NCBI GenBank assembly: GCA_021786815.1
Contig: JAJYMR010000366.1
Coordinates: 1-9,129, forward strand
Direction: 5' to 3'
From: Deltaproteobacteria bacterium
GTDB lineage: Bacteria; Desulfobacterota; Binatia; Binatales; Binataceae
Length of the DNA: 9,129 bases
The position numbers were made by a program, and so were the translations under genes. The notes beneath the pieces are model-generated. The model was not told where the DNA came from and searched no databases. It saw nothing but the letters and a program-made list of their open reading frames with translations. Below are positions 1-6,480 of the stretch, piece after piece (position 1 is the first letter of the stretch; the number at the start of each line of letters is the position of its first letter).

Positions 1-520
1 GCGCGGCACATCGCGGACACGGGTCGAATCCCGCCGCCGCGCCCGGCACGTCGAGTTCCTGTTCGAGCAGGAGCGCCGCGCGAAATGCGATCCACGGGCC
101 GTAGTTCGGATGCAACAGGACGCCAATGATGCTCGGTCCGCCAAGCCCTGCGACTTTGCCCAACTCCATGAAATTCAGCGTCGGGCCGTCGCCCATGAAC
201 GGATAGACGACGGTGTGCGCGACACCCGCGCCGTAAAGCGCGGGACAAATCCCGCCCTCGACGACCGTGCGCGTGAAGTCGTCCAGCGGATTCTCCCGTT
301 CGAGCCATCCGGGATCTTCGGCCGCGTGGCGCTGGAACGCGCGCCAGAAGGCGCCGCCGCCGTTTCCGATAACGACGATTGAGCGGGTGCGTGGCGAAAA
401 GCGCGTCGAGCGCATCTCAGGCTTGACCGCGGCGTCATAGCGGTGCGACGGAACCGCGGCGACGAGATTGAGGCCGCGGCGCTCGGCAAGCGTTCGGACG
501 ATTTCGAGCGTTTTGCTCAT
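1..520 (-). CDS. Putative iron-sulfur protein with QueG/CblC-reductase-like region, C-terminus cut off
   Basis: The frame is open from an ATG at 518-520 to the window edge (173 codons), so the C-terminus is missing. Visible features are a hydrophobic strand with a glycine-rich stretch (IVVIGNGGGAFW, about residues 48-59), then MGDGPTLNFMELGKVAGLGG, HPNYGPWIAFRAALL, and at the cut edge FDPCPRCAA, a Cys-x-x-Cys. The order GLGG, then HPxYGPW, then a Cys pair resembles the region before the 4Fe-4S clusters in epoxyqueuosine reductase (QueG) and in corrinoid-reductase-like proteins. The Cys pair probably starts a ferredoxin-type cluster motif that continues beyond base 1. It does not read like canonical QueG, so the substrate is unknown. 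No good Shine-Dalgarno precedes the ATG and no other ATG lies close upstream in frame. It is the last visible gene of the minus-strand series and may have its own promoter in the 228-nt gap. That it is a gene is fairly sure; the family is tentative. Confidence 0.65.
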   Translation of the reverse strand, partial: MSKTLEIVRTLAERRGLNLVAAVPSHRYDAAVKPEMRSTRFSPRTRSIVVIGNGGGAFWRAFQRHAAEDPGWLERENPLDDFTRTVVEGGICPALYGAGVAHTVVYPFMGDGPTLNFMELGKVAGLGGPSIIGVLLHPNYGPWIAFRAALLLEQELDVPGAAAGFDPCPRCAA

Positions 521-618
521 CGAGGCAATCGTAACCGAGCAAACGCGGCGCCGTAAGCGGTTTCGCCGCCGGTGTCCTGGGTCCGGCTTCGCACAAAGGG
601 CGAGGTCGCACAGAATTC

Positions 619-697
619 ACCTCTCCCGCGCCTCTGGCTTGTCCAGAGGCGCAAGTTGGGAGAGGTCGCGGAGCGATTTGGGTCAAATCGCTCCGCG
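619..697. repeat. Two adjacent strong hairpins, REP-like palindromic element
   Basis: Hairpin A (619-666) has an outer 9-bp arm pair, acctctccc (619-627) with gggagaggt (658-666). Its inner 10-bp pair is gcgcctctgg (628-637) with ccagaggcgc (643-652), closing a 5-nt loop, with a 5-nt bulge (653-657) on the 3' side. Hairpin B is a perfect 13-bp stem: cgcggagcgattt (667-679), loop gggtc, aaatcgctccgcg (685-697). It abuts A directly and is followed by ggtgaggg. All pairings are exact. Neither hairpin is followed by a T run on either strand, so they are not standard intrinsic terminators. The ctctccc...gggagaggt...ggtgaggg layout resembles extragenic palindromic repeats scattered through many GC-rich proteobacterial genomes. 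Only one copy lies in this window, so dispersal is inferred. Confidence 0.75.
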
Positions 698-748
698 GGT
701 GAGGGCCAGCCCAAGGCGAATAGACTCACGAACTTTGAGCTCGCCATC

Positions 749-1156
749 CTACGCTATCTTGTAAGTCACCAGCGCGTCGGCGACCAGCGCGTTTGCGCGG
801 TCGTGAATCTCCACGTTGACGCTGGCAAGCCGCTTGCCGCGCCGTCTTACCGTCGCACGCGCGACGAGGTCGCTTCTGATTCCGGGCCCGGTGTAGTTGA
901 CGGTCATCGAGACGGTCGCGCTGCGCTCGGTTTCGCGCAGCGTCCAGACCGCGGCGCATGCGGCGAAGTCGGCGAGCGAGGCGATCGCGCCGCCGTGAAT
1001 CGGCGAATCGAGCCCGCCCGCGTTGAGAAGCCGTTCGCTGAAGGGCATCGAGGCGATCGCGACCCCATTTTCAGCCGCATCGATCCTGAGGCCGAGCGCT
1101 TTCGAGTACGGAGCGCCGGCGATCGTTTCCATCGCTGATTTCACGTCGCTTGGCAT
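749..1156 (-). CDS. PaaI-family hotdog-fold thioesterase
   Basis: This 135-residue protein has the usual length and motif of PaaI/YbgC-class acyl-CoA thioesterases, which hydrolyse acyl-CoA or phenylacyl-CoA thioesters in the cytoplasm. The hallmark SPIHGGAIASLADFAACAA lies at residues 51-69: His54-Gly55-Gly56 begin the long hotdog helix and Asp63 sits where PaaI-type enzymes carry a catalytic acid. The strand TVSMTVNYTGPG (81-92) and the C-terminal strands (97-134) complete one hotdog domain, and these proteins usually work as tetramers. The ATG at 1156 is preceded by an AGGGA Shine-Dalgarno (about 1164-1168) at a normal distance. It begins 45 nt after the stop of the SLOG gene and probably shares its transcript. 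The acyl substrate cannot be read from the sequence. Confidence 0.9.
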   Translation of the reverse strand: MPSDVKSAMETIAGAPYSKALGLRIDAAENGVAIASMPFSERLLNAGGLDSPIHGGAIASLADFAACAAVWTLRETERSATVSMTVNYTGPGIRSDLVARATVRRRGKRLASVNVEIHDRANALVADALVTYKIA

Positions 1157-1201
1157 TGCGGATTTCCCTGGTTCGACGTCCCGGGTCGGAGTTCGCCCGG
1201 G

Positions 1202-1678
1202 CTAGCGCTTTTTCCTTCGCGACGCGGCGAGTTCGAGGGCGCGTTGCACGGCCTCCGCCGCATTCGCGGCCCGCCCCGGTCCTTTTATCTCCGGCCATGA
1301 GTTGAGCGCCACGACCGGACGCCCGATTTTCATCGCAAGGCCGATTTCGCTGAGCGTTCCAGCCTCGCCTTCGAGCGCGATTACGGCGTCGGCGCTCGCC
1401 ACGACCAGCGCGTTGCGCGCCTCGCCTATCCCGGTTGCGATCGGAAACTCGATAAAGTCGTTGGCGGAATCGAGGTCGTACGACGGCAGGATACCGACTG
1501 TATGGCCGCCTGCTGTTCGCGCGCCCTGAGCCGCGGCTGCCATCACGCCGCCCAATCCGCCGCACACCATCACGGCGCCCCGCTCGGCGATTAAGCGTCC
1601 CACTTCGCGCGCGAGCGCGGCAACTTCGGACGAAACCTTTCCTGCGCCAATAACCGCGATCGATACGCGCCGCGCCAT
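1202..1678 (-). CDS. TIGR00725-type SLOG (LOG-like) Rossmann-fold protein
   Basis: This 158-residue single-domain protein resembles the lysine-decarboxylase-like/LOG superfamily (SLOG), in the short TIGR00725 branch. The N-terminal strand VSIAVIGAG (5-13) starts a Rossmann fold. CGGLGGVMAAAAQGA (39-53) is the glycine-rich nucleotide-binding loop. GIGEARN (83-89) carries the conserved arginine, and GEAGTLSEIGLAMKIGRPV (104-122) is the counterpart of the PGGxGTxxE motif of cytokinin-releasing LOG enzymes. LOG proteins cleave nucleoside 5'-monophosphates to base and ribose phosphate; some SLOG proteins only bind nucleotide ligands. Here the PGG is replaced by EGEAG, so hydrolase activity should not be assumed. 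The tail is basic (SRRKKR). Its start lies 3 nt beyond the HAD stop with no clear Shine-Dalgarno, suggesting translation coupled to the HAD gene. Confidence 0.85.
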   Translation of the reverse strand: MARRVSIAVIGAGKVSSEVAALAREVGRLIAERGAVMVCGGLGGVMAAAAQGARTAGGHTVGILPSYDLDSANDFIEFPIATGIGEARNALVVASADAVIALEGEAGTLSEIGLAMKIGRPVVALNSWPEIKGPGRAANAAEAVQRALELAASRRKKR

Positions 1679-1681
1679 CGT

Positions 1682-2440
1682 TCAGCAACCGAGAATATCG
1701 GGCAGTTCGGCAAGATCCGGGATCACGATATCCGGCGCGGGTATGCCGTCGGGTATCGCGAGGCCGTTTCGATTTATCCACGCCGCGCGCATCCCGACCT
1801 GCTTCGCTCCCGCGACGTCGTGCGCCGGCGTGTCGCCGACGAACAGGATTTCATCCGCGACGAGCCCGAGCATCGCGAGCACCCGCTCGAAGATCGCGGG
1901 GTTCGGCTTTCTAAGGCCGACGTCGGCGGAAACCACCACCGCCTCGAACAGGCCACCCACGCCGGTGTCCGATATGATCTGATGCCCCGCGGTCGAATCG
2001 TCGAAGTTGGAAAGCAGTCCGAGCCGGTAGCTGCACGCGAGCCTGCGCACCGCCTCGACCCGCGCGGGCGGCGCGGAAGTGACGCTTCGGACGCCGTCCA
2101 TGTGGACGCGGGTTACCGCCTCGGCGAGGGGACGCAGGCCGTCGCCGTCCCCAAGGCCAAGGCGCTCGAAGACCCTTAAAAAACGCTCGGCGCAGGTTAT
2201 TTCGATGCCGTCGCGCTCGCGCACGGCGTTGATCTCCTCGACCACTGACAGATAGGTGCGAAGGAACGGCTCGCGTTCGAAGCCTTGGCCGAGCGCCGCC
2301 TCGATCCTTGGCAGGACCCATGGGAGCGTCGAGCGGATCTGACGCCCGCGCCACTCCATCTCGGGCAACAGGTTCGGATTCCAGTTGACCAGTGTGTCGA
2401 ACAGGTCGAGGACGACTGCCTTGAATCGATACTCAGCCAT
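1682..2440 (-). CDS. HAD-superfamily (subclass IA) hydrolase
   Basis: I place the start at the ATG 2438-2440 (252 residues). The longer in-frame reading to 2668 would run through the DUF4149 gene and adds no HAD sequence. The HAD motifs appear in order. Motif I is VVLDLFDTLVNW (9-20) with nucleophile Asp12. A helical cap (about 22-115) follows. Motif II is LLSNFDDS with Ser144, motif III is GLRKPNPAIF with Lys178, and motif IV is LFVGDTPAHDVAGA with Asp203 and Asp208 for Mg2+. Motifs II-IV look phosphatase-like, but the position two after the nucleophile is Phe14 rather than the usual Asp, so the phosphatase general acid is absent. Small phosphorylated metabolites are plausible substrates; none can be named. 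The start overlaps the DUF4149 stop by 8 nt (ATGGCTGA), which points to translational coupling. Confidence 0.85.
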   Translation of the reverse strand: MAEYRFKAVVLDLFDTLVNWNPNLLPEMEWRGRQIRSTLPWVLPRIEAALGQGFEREPFLRTYLSVVEEINAVRERDGIEITCAERFLRVFERLGLGDGDGLRPLAEAVTRVHMDGVRSVTSAPPARVEAVRRLACSYRLGLLSNFDDSTAGHQIISDTGVGGLFEAVVVSADVGLRKPNPAIFERVLAMLGLVADEILFVGDTPAHDVAGAKQVGMRAAWINRNGLAIPDGIPAPDIVIPDLAELPDILGC

Positions 2441-2903
2441 GATGGGTGAAGGCGCCGGCGGTGGTGAACAGCGCGAAGAGGTCGAGCAGCAGGACGAGGC
2501 CGTTAAGCGTGACTGAAAGCTGATGCATCCGGTCGAAATCGGCCTTCTGGACGGGGTCGGGATTCGGCTGCTCGACGACGGTCCGTATCGCGTCGATTCG
2601 CGGCCTGACCACCATCCCGGCGTAAAGCGTGCACCCCAGCGCGAAGACCAGCGCGGCGATCGTCGCACTCCACCATGCGCGCGGCCCGCGTGCCGCCATC
2701 AGGTAAAACGCGAGCACCAGTGCGACGGTTCCCGCGACGTAGCCCAACAGGTAGTAGCGGGGAAAGATGGCGCTTATGACCTTGCCTGCGTCATGAACCG
2801 GAAGACGGCCGAAAACCACCGGCGCGGTGAAGAAGGAAAAAAAGATGATAGCGCCGAGCCAGCATACGAGGCTCAACAGATAGAAGAACACGATTAGGAT
2901 CAT
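2433..2903 (-). CDS. DUF4149 (TMEM205-like) inner-membrane protein
   Basis: This 156-residue protein has four hydrophobic segments, at about residues 2-27, 48-71, 78-99 and 130-151. The layout fits the DUF4149/TMEM205-like family: a first helix leading into FFTAPVVFGRLP, a second after IFPRYY, and a polar stretch RPRIDAIRTVVEQPNPDP before the last helix. FDRMHQLSVTLNG (123-135) just before the final helix is typical of this family. No enzymatic residues are evident and the role is unknown. The start at 2903 is supported by GGAG (2913-2916) 9 nt upstream. It follows the DUF2203 stop by 37 nt and overlaps the HAD start by 8 nt, so it is an internal operon gene. Family assignment is fairly sure; function is not known. 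Confidence 0.8.
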   Translation of the reverse strand: MILIVFFYLLSLVCWLGAIIFFSFFTAPVVFGRLPVHDAGKVISAIFPRYYLLGYVAGTVALVLAFYLMAARGPRAWWSATIAALVFALGCTLYAGMVVRPRIDAIRTVVEQPNPDPVQKADFDRMHQLSVTLNGLVLLLDLFALFTTAGAFTHHG

Positions 2904-2940
2904 CGAAGGGTGCTCCGCGGACGGTTTTTTGGCTCCCCGG

Positions 2941-3414
2941 TCAGTTCAAGTACACCTTGGAAGCGCCCGGCAACGGCCGGCGTGAGGCAAAGCCGCCGTC
3001 AATCGGATGCCAGGCCACGATACGGGGTTCGCCGAACTGCCAGCACAGGAAGCCGATTCCGTCCTCGCCCGCGCCGACTTCGTCGAGTTGGAAGGGAAAG
3101 TCAACCAGGCCCAGGTCGATATCCTTGAGCAGGCAGCCCATCGAGTCGATTTCCGCGGCGAGTTCGCTCATATGTTCGGCAAGCGGCGCAAGTTCCGGGT
3201 AACGCTCGAGCACGTCGGGAAGCTCGAGACCGGACAGACGGTCGTCGTGACGGGAAAGCTCGCGGACCCGCTCGCGCAGGGCATTTGCCTGCACCTGGAG
3301 TTCGCGGACGAGGATTTCGAGCTTTGGGATGAGCTGGTTGGCCTGTTCCGCGTTAAAGAGCTTGTGGGAGCGCTGTCGTGCCAAAGTAGCCTCGCCAGTA
3401 GCGCCAAGTTTCAT
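2941..3414 (-). CDS. DUF2203 family protein, first gene of the minus-strand operon
   Basis: This 157-residue soluble protein matches DUF2203 in layout. An N-terminal HKLFNAEQANQLIPKLEIL (17-35) resembles the family's FTxEEANxLLPxL opening. A charged helical stretch (about 35-92) is likely coiled coil. Then come GCLLKDIDLGLVDFP (93-107) and the C-terminal block LCWQFGEPRIVAWHP (123-137) with GGFASRRPL (140-148). The invariant-looking Cys-Trp-Gln, Gly-Glu and Trp-His residues hint at a ligand or metal site, but no function is established that I know of. The ATG at 3414 has no convincing Shine-Dalgarno; a candidate -10/-35 pair ends only 8 nt upstream, so the mRNA could be leaderless. It is transcribed divergently from lon across 127 nt. 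Confidence 0.85.
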   Translation of the reverse strand: MKLGATGEATLARQRSHKLFNAEQANQLIPKLEILVRELQVQANALRERVRELSRHDDRLSGLELPDVLERYPELAPLAEHMSELAAEIDSMGCLLKDIDLGLVDFPFQLDEVGAGEDGIGFLCWQFGEPRIVAWHPIDGGFASRRPLPGASKVYLN

Positions 3415-3422
3415 TCGTGCTT

Positions 3423-3472
3423 AGTTTGAATACCGGAGGTTACCTTGTCAGGTATCGACCCGTATACTACGG
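3423..3472. promoter_or_regulatory. Divergent promoter region with two short inverted repeats
   Basis: For lon, a TATACT -10-like hexamer (3463-3468) lies 17 nt after a weak -35-like ttacct (3440-3445). For the minus operon, CTGACA (complement of 3446-3451) lies 17 nt before a weak CAAACT (complement of 3423-3428). Two inverted repeats sit on these elements: tacct-tgtc-aggta (3441-3454) and ccgta-tac-tacgg (3460-3472), the second covering the lon -10. They could be operator half-sites. Neither matches CIRCE (TTAGCACTC-N9-GAGTGCTAA), the HrcA heat-shock operator. The two transcripts would share control sequences. This is pattern reading only. Confidence 0.35.
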
Positions 3473-3541
3473 TAAACGGCGCAGCGGGTGGAAGCGCAGT
3501 TGGCCGGGGGTCCCTCCTAAACCAAGAACTCCAAAGACCCT

Positions 3542-5974
3542 ATGTCAGATAAACCCAAAGGCGAAAAGCGCTTCGAGGTGGAAGAGGATCTCAGCCGGGT
3601 GGAAATTCCCGACGTTCTGCCGGTCCTTCCACTTCGTGGCATCGTAATCTTCCCGAGCCAGATCCATCCGTTTCTGGTCTCGCGGCCGGCGTCGCTCAAG
3701 CTGATTGACGAGGTTGGCCAAACCAGCCGCATCATCGCGCTTGCCGCGCAGAGGAATCCCGAAGAGGAGACTCCGACTCCCGACTCGGTCTACCGCCAGG
3801 GTACCGCCGTCCGGATCCTCAAGATGCTGCGTTATCCGGACCAGAGCGTGCGTGTGCTGGTCCAGGGGATAGCACGCCTTGAGCTAGTCGAGTTCAGCCA
3901 GGTTGACCCCTACTTCAAGGCTCATGTGCGGCGCCTCGCGGACACGCTCGCTCCCGACAAGGAGATCGACGCGCTGCAGGCGCATCTGGTCAGCCAGTTC
4001 TCCAAGTTCGTCTCGCTGGTTCCGTACCTTCCCGACGAACTGCAGGGAATCGCGATGGGGGTGCGCGAGCCGGGCCGGCTTACCGACCTGGTCGCTTCCT
4101 ATCTGAAGATCGCGGTCGAGGAGGCGCAGGACCTGCTCGCCACGATTGACGTGCGCCAGCGGCTGGAGAAGCTGATATCGATCCTTACGCGCGAAATCGA
4201 GCTGCTCGAGCTCGGCCACAAGATCCAGTCCCAGGTTCAGACCGAGCTGAACAAGAATCAGCGCGAGTATTACTTGCGCCAGCAGCTCAAGGCGATCCAG
4301 AAGGAGCTTGGCGAGGGAGATTCGCGTTCGAGCGAAATCGAGGAACTCGAGAAGAAGCTCGAAGAAGCGCACATGCCCGAAGAGGCGCGCAAGGCGGCCG
4401 AGAAGGAACTCGACCGTCTCAGGATGATTCCGCCGGAATCTGCCGAGCACACCGTCGTGCGCACCTACCTCGATTGGCTCGTCAGCCTGCCGTGGAGCCT
4501 CTCCACCTCGGACAACCTCGACATCAAGCACGCCCGCCAGGTGCTCGACGAGGACCATTACGACCTTGAGAAGATCAAGGAGCGCATCCTTGAATTTCTC
4601 GCGGTCAGGAAGCTGAAGAAAGACACCAAGGGCCCGATCCTGTGCTTCGTTGGGCCGCCGGGAACCGGCAAGACCTCGCTCGGCCGTTCGATAGCGCGGG
4701 CGCTCGGGCGCAAGTTCGTGCGGCTCTCGCTCGGCGGTATCCGCGACGAGGCCGAAATCCGTGGCCATCGCCGGACTTACATCGGCGCGCTGCCCGGACG
4801 AATCATCCAGGGTATCCGCAACGCCGGCTCGAACAACCCGCTGTTCATCCTCGACGAGGTGGACAAGCTGGGCGCCGATTTTCGTGGCGACCCGGCGGCG
4901 GCGCTTCTCGAAGTGCTCGACCCCGAGCAGAACAACACCTTCGCCGACCATTACCTTGACGTGCCGTTCGATCTCTCGCAGGTGCTGTTCCTGACGACCG
5001 CGAACATGCTCGACACTATCCCGCACGCACTGCGTGACCGGATGGAGGTGCTGGAGCTTCCCGGATACACCGAAGAGGAAAAACTCCAGATCGCAAAGCG
5101 CCATCTGATTCCCAAGCAGCTTGCGGAGAACGGTCTCGGCGACAGCAAGATCGACCTCTCGCAGGAAGCAGCCGCGGAGATAATCCGCAGCTACACGCGC
5201 GAGGCTGGCCTTAGGAACCTCGAACGCGAGATCGCTCGCGTGTTCCGCAAGATCGCCCGCGCCGTCACCGAGGGCGAAGCGCCGCCCGAGAAGGTTACCG
5301 CCGAGATGGTGCGCGGTTACCTCGGTCCTCCGCACTTCTTCCAGGAAGTGGCGGAGCGCACCCAGGAGCCGGGCGTGGCGACCGGGCTTGCATGGACCGC
5401 CAACGGCGGCGACATCCTGTTCATCGAGAGCACCCGGATGAGCGGGCAGAAGGGACTGACACTTACCGGCTCGCTCGGCGATGTGATGAAGGAATCGATG
5501 CAGGCGGCGCTGTCGTACATACGCTCGCGCGCGGACCGGCTCGGAATCCAGAGCGACTTCTTTGACAAGTCCGATATCCACGTGCACGTGCCGGCCGGCG
5601 CAATCCCCAAGGATGGTCCGTCGGCGGGTGTGACGATTGCGGCTTCGCTGGCTTCGCTGCTGACCGGGCGCCCGGTGCGTTCGGACGTGGCGATGACGGG
5701 CGAGATAACGCTGCGCGGCAAGGTTCTGCCGGTGGGCGGAATTAAGGAAAAGGTGCTTGCCGCACGCCGTGCCGGAATCAAGACGATCATCCTGCCCCGG
5801 CGCAACGAGAGCGACCTCGAGGACGTGCCCGAGGAGCTTCGCAGAGAGCTCAAGATGGTGTTCGTTGACACCGTCGACGAAGTTCTCGCGGCGGCGCTAA
5901 GAGATCGTGCGCCGGAGGCGCGACCGGCCAAGGAAGAGCGCGGAAAACACGCTCACGTTTCGACCGCTCACTAA
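3542..5974 (+). CDS. lon: Lon ATP-dependent serine protease (endopeptidase La)
   Basis: This complete 810-residue bacterial LonA degrades misfolded and selected regulatory proteins in the cytoplasm as an ATP-driven hexamer. The N-terminal LON substrate-binding domain spans about residues 24-215 (LPVLPLRGIVIFPSQIHPF at its start), followed by a coiled-coil helical arm (about 220-330). The AAA+ module has Walker A GPPGTGKTS (371-379, Lys377) and Walker B LFILDEVDK with Asp438 and Glu439. The protease domain (about 605-785) carries the catalytic Ser694 in PKDGPSAGVT and a lysine in GGIKEK, most likely Lys737; the Ser-Lys spacing of 43 equals that in E. coli Lon (679/722). The tail after about 787 is charged and His-containing. 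The ATG at 3542 is the only ATG after an in-frame TAA (3518-3520), yet no good Shine-Dalgarno precedes it. It stands alone: divergent neighbour upstream, terminator 28 nt downstream. Confidence 0.98.
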   Translation: MSDKPKGEKRFEVEEDLSRVEIPDVLPVLPLRGIVIFPSQIHPFLVSRPASLKLIDEVGQTSRIIALAAQRNPEEETPTPDSVYRQGTAVRILKMLRYPDQSVRVLVQGIARLELVEFSQVDPYFKAHVRRLADTLAPDKEIDALQAHLVSQFSKFVSLVPYLPDELQGIAMGVREPGRLTDLVASYLKIAVEEAQDLLATIDVRQRLEKLISILTREIELLELGHKIQSQVQTELNKNQREYYLRQQLKAIQKELGEGDSRSSEIEELEKKLEEAHMPEEARKAAEKELDRLRMIPPESAEHTVVRTYLDWLVSLPWSLSTSDNLDIKHARQVLDEDHYDLEKIKERILEFLAVRKLKKDTKGPILCFVGPPGTGKTSLGRSIARALGRKFVRLSLGGIRDEAEIRGHRRTYIGALPGRIIQGIRNAGSNNPLFILDEVDKLGADFRGDPAAALLEVLDPEQNNTFADHYLDVPFDLSQVLFLTTANMLDTIPHALRDRMEVLELPGYTEEEKLQIAKRHLIPKQLAENGLGDSKIDLSQEAAAEIIRSYTREAGLRNLEREIARVFRKIARAVTEGEAPPEKVTAEMVRGYLGPPHFFQEVAERTQEPGVATGLAWTANGGDILFIESTRMSGQKGLTLTGSLGDVMKESMQAALSYIRSRADRLGIQSDFFDKSDIHVHVPAGAIPKDGPSAGVTIAASLASLLTGRPVRSDVAMTGEITLRGKVLPVGGIKEKVLAARRAGIKTIILPRRNESDLEDVPEELRRELKMVFVDTVDEVLAAALRDRAPEARPAKEERGKHAHVSTAH

Positions 5975-6002
5975 ACAAAAGACGATCGCATGAATCCCCG
6001 CG

Positions 6003-6034
6003 CCGGGGCGTCCTACGACGCCCCGGTTTTTTTT
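6003..6034 (+). terminator. Rho-independent terminator of lon
   Basis: A perfect 10-bp GC-rich stem, ccggggcgtc (6003-6012) with gacgccccgg (6017-6026), closes a 4-nt loop ctac and is followed directly by eight T (6027-6034). It begins 28 nt after the lon stop. The sequence before the stem is not A-rich, so it is expected to act on the plus strand only. It separates lon from the efflux operon. Confidence 0.95.
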
Positions 6035-6480
6035 GCCGTCGCTCTTCCGGGCTCATCCCGATGGCCGTGTCGTACGCGGTCGGCGCTCAGGTGCAGCGTC
6101 CACTCGCGACCGTCGTGATCGGCGGACGGAGATCACTTCGACGCCGTTCACCGCTTTACATGCCGTCGATAATCTATCGCTTTATCGTTGGCAACGGCCC
6201 CGCCAACGCCGCGCCCGCACCGTCAGAATGTGCCTGTTGCCTTAGCGCAGTCTTCACTTCATCAAGTCATCGAGCAATTTCGGGCAAATCAAAGCGGCAA
6301 CGTTCTTGCATCGTCCACCTTTATCAGACCCGCTGAGCACATCTGCACCGATAATCCCTGTACGCCGTGCCGCGGTGTGCACTGCGGAGTCGAATCTCCA
6401 GCCGGCCGTGAGGCTCGCCGATCCGTGACGCGCGAAAAACTCAACGGAGCGCTGCATCCGCGCAGGTGAGGGCGAGAGAG
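6035..6480. other. Gene-free leader region before the efflux operon
   Basis: I see no convincing gene here. The short open frames lack a Shine-Dalgarno, domain-like composition or recognisable motifs. G+C is lower than in the genes: 60 of 120 bases in 6241-6360, against 44 of 60 in a sample of the next gene (7021-7080). Small structures present are the inverted repeat cgata-atc-tatcg (6167-6179) with a further tatcg copy at 6183-6187, and a 7-bp stem cgttggc (6186-6192) with gccaacg (6202-6208). No consensus promoter stands out, although the operon promoter should lie here because the lon terminator precedes it. The stretch could be a long 5' leader, a decayed gene, or regulator-binding DNA. 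Confidence 0.5.

Noticed and set aside
619..697. Hairpin pair as an intrinsic terminator or a CRISPR repeat
   Set aside because: No T run follows on either strand, and there is no repeated unit with spacers.
572..1138. Plus-strand 188-codon frame
   Set aside because: It runs across the hairpin repeat and antisense to the well-supported PaaI thioesterase gene.
1071..1781. 236-codon minus-strand frame across the SLOG gene
   Set aside because: Arg/Gly-rich out-of-frame shadow covering parts of three supported genes.
2441..2668. N-terminal extension of the HAD gene upstream of 2440
   Set aside because: It overlaps the DUF4149 gene in another frame, is Ser/Arg/Pro rich, and the HAD domain begins just after the ATG at 2440.
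3884..5587. 567-codon open frame antisense to lon
   Set aside because: It lies wholly opposite lon, whose motifs are intact; its composition (Leu/Arg/Val/Glu rich, no domain) is the expected mirror of high-GC codon use.
6061..6469. Short plus-strand frames in the efflux leader (starts near 6061 and 6188)
   Set aside because: No Shine-Dalgarno, no hydrophobic or domain pattern, and the Cys-rich CTPCRGVHC stretch alone is not enough to call a gene.
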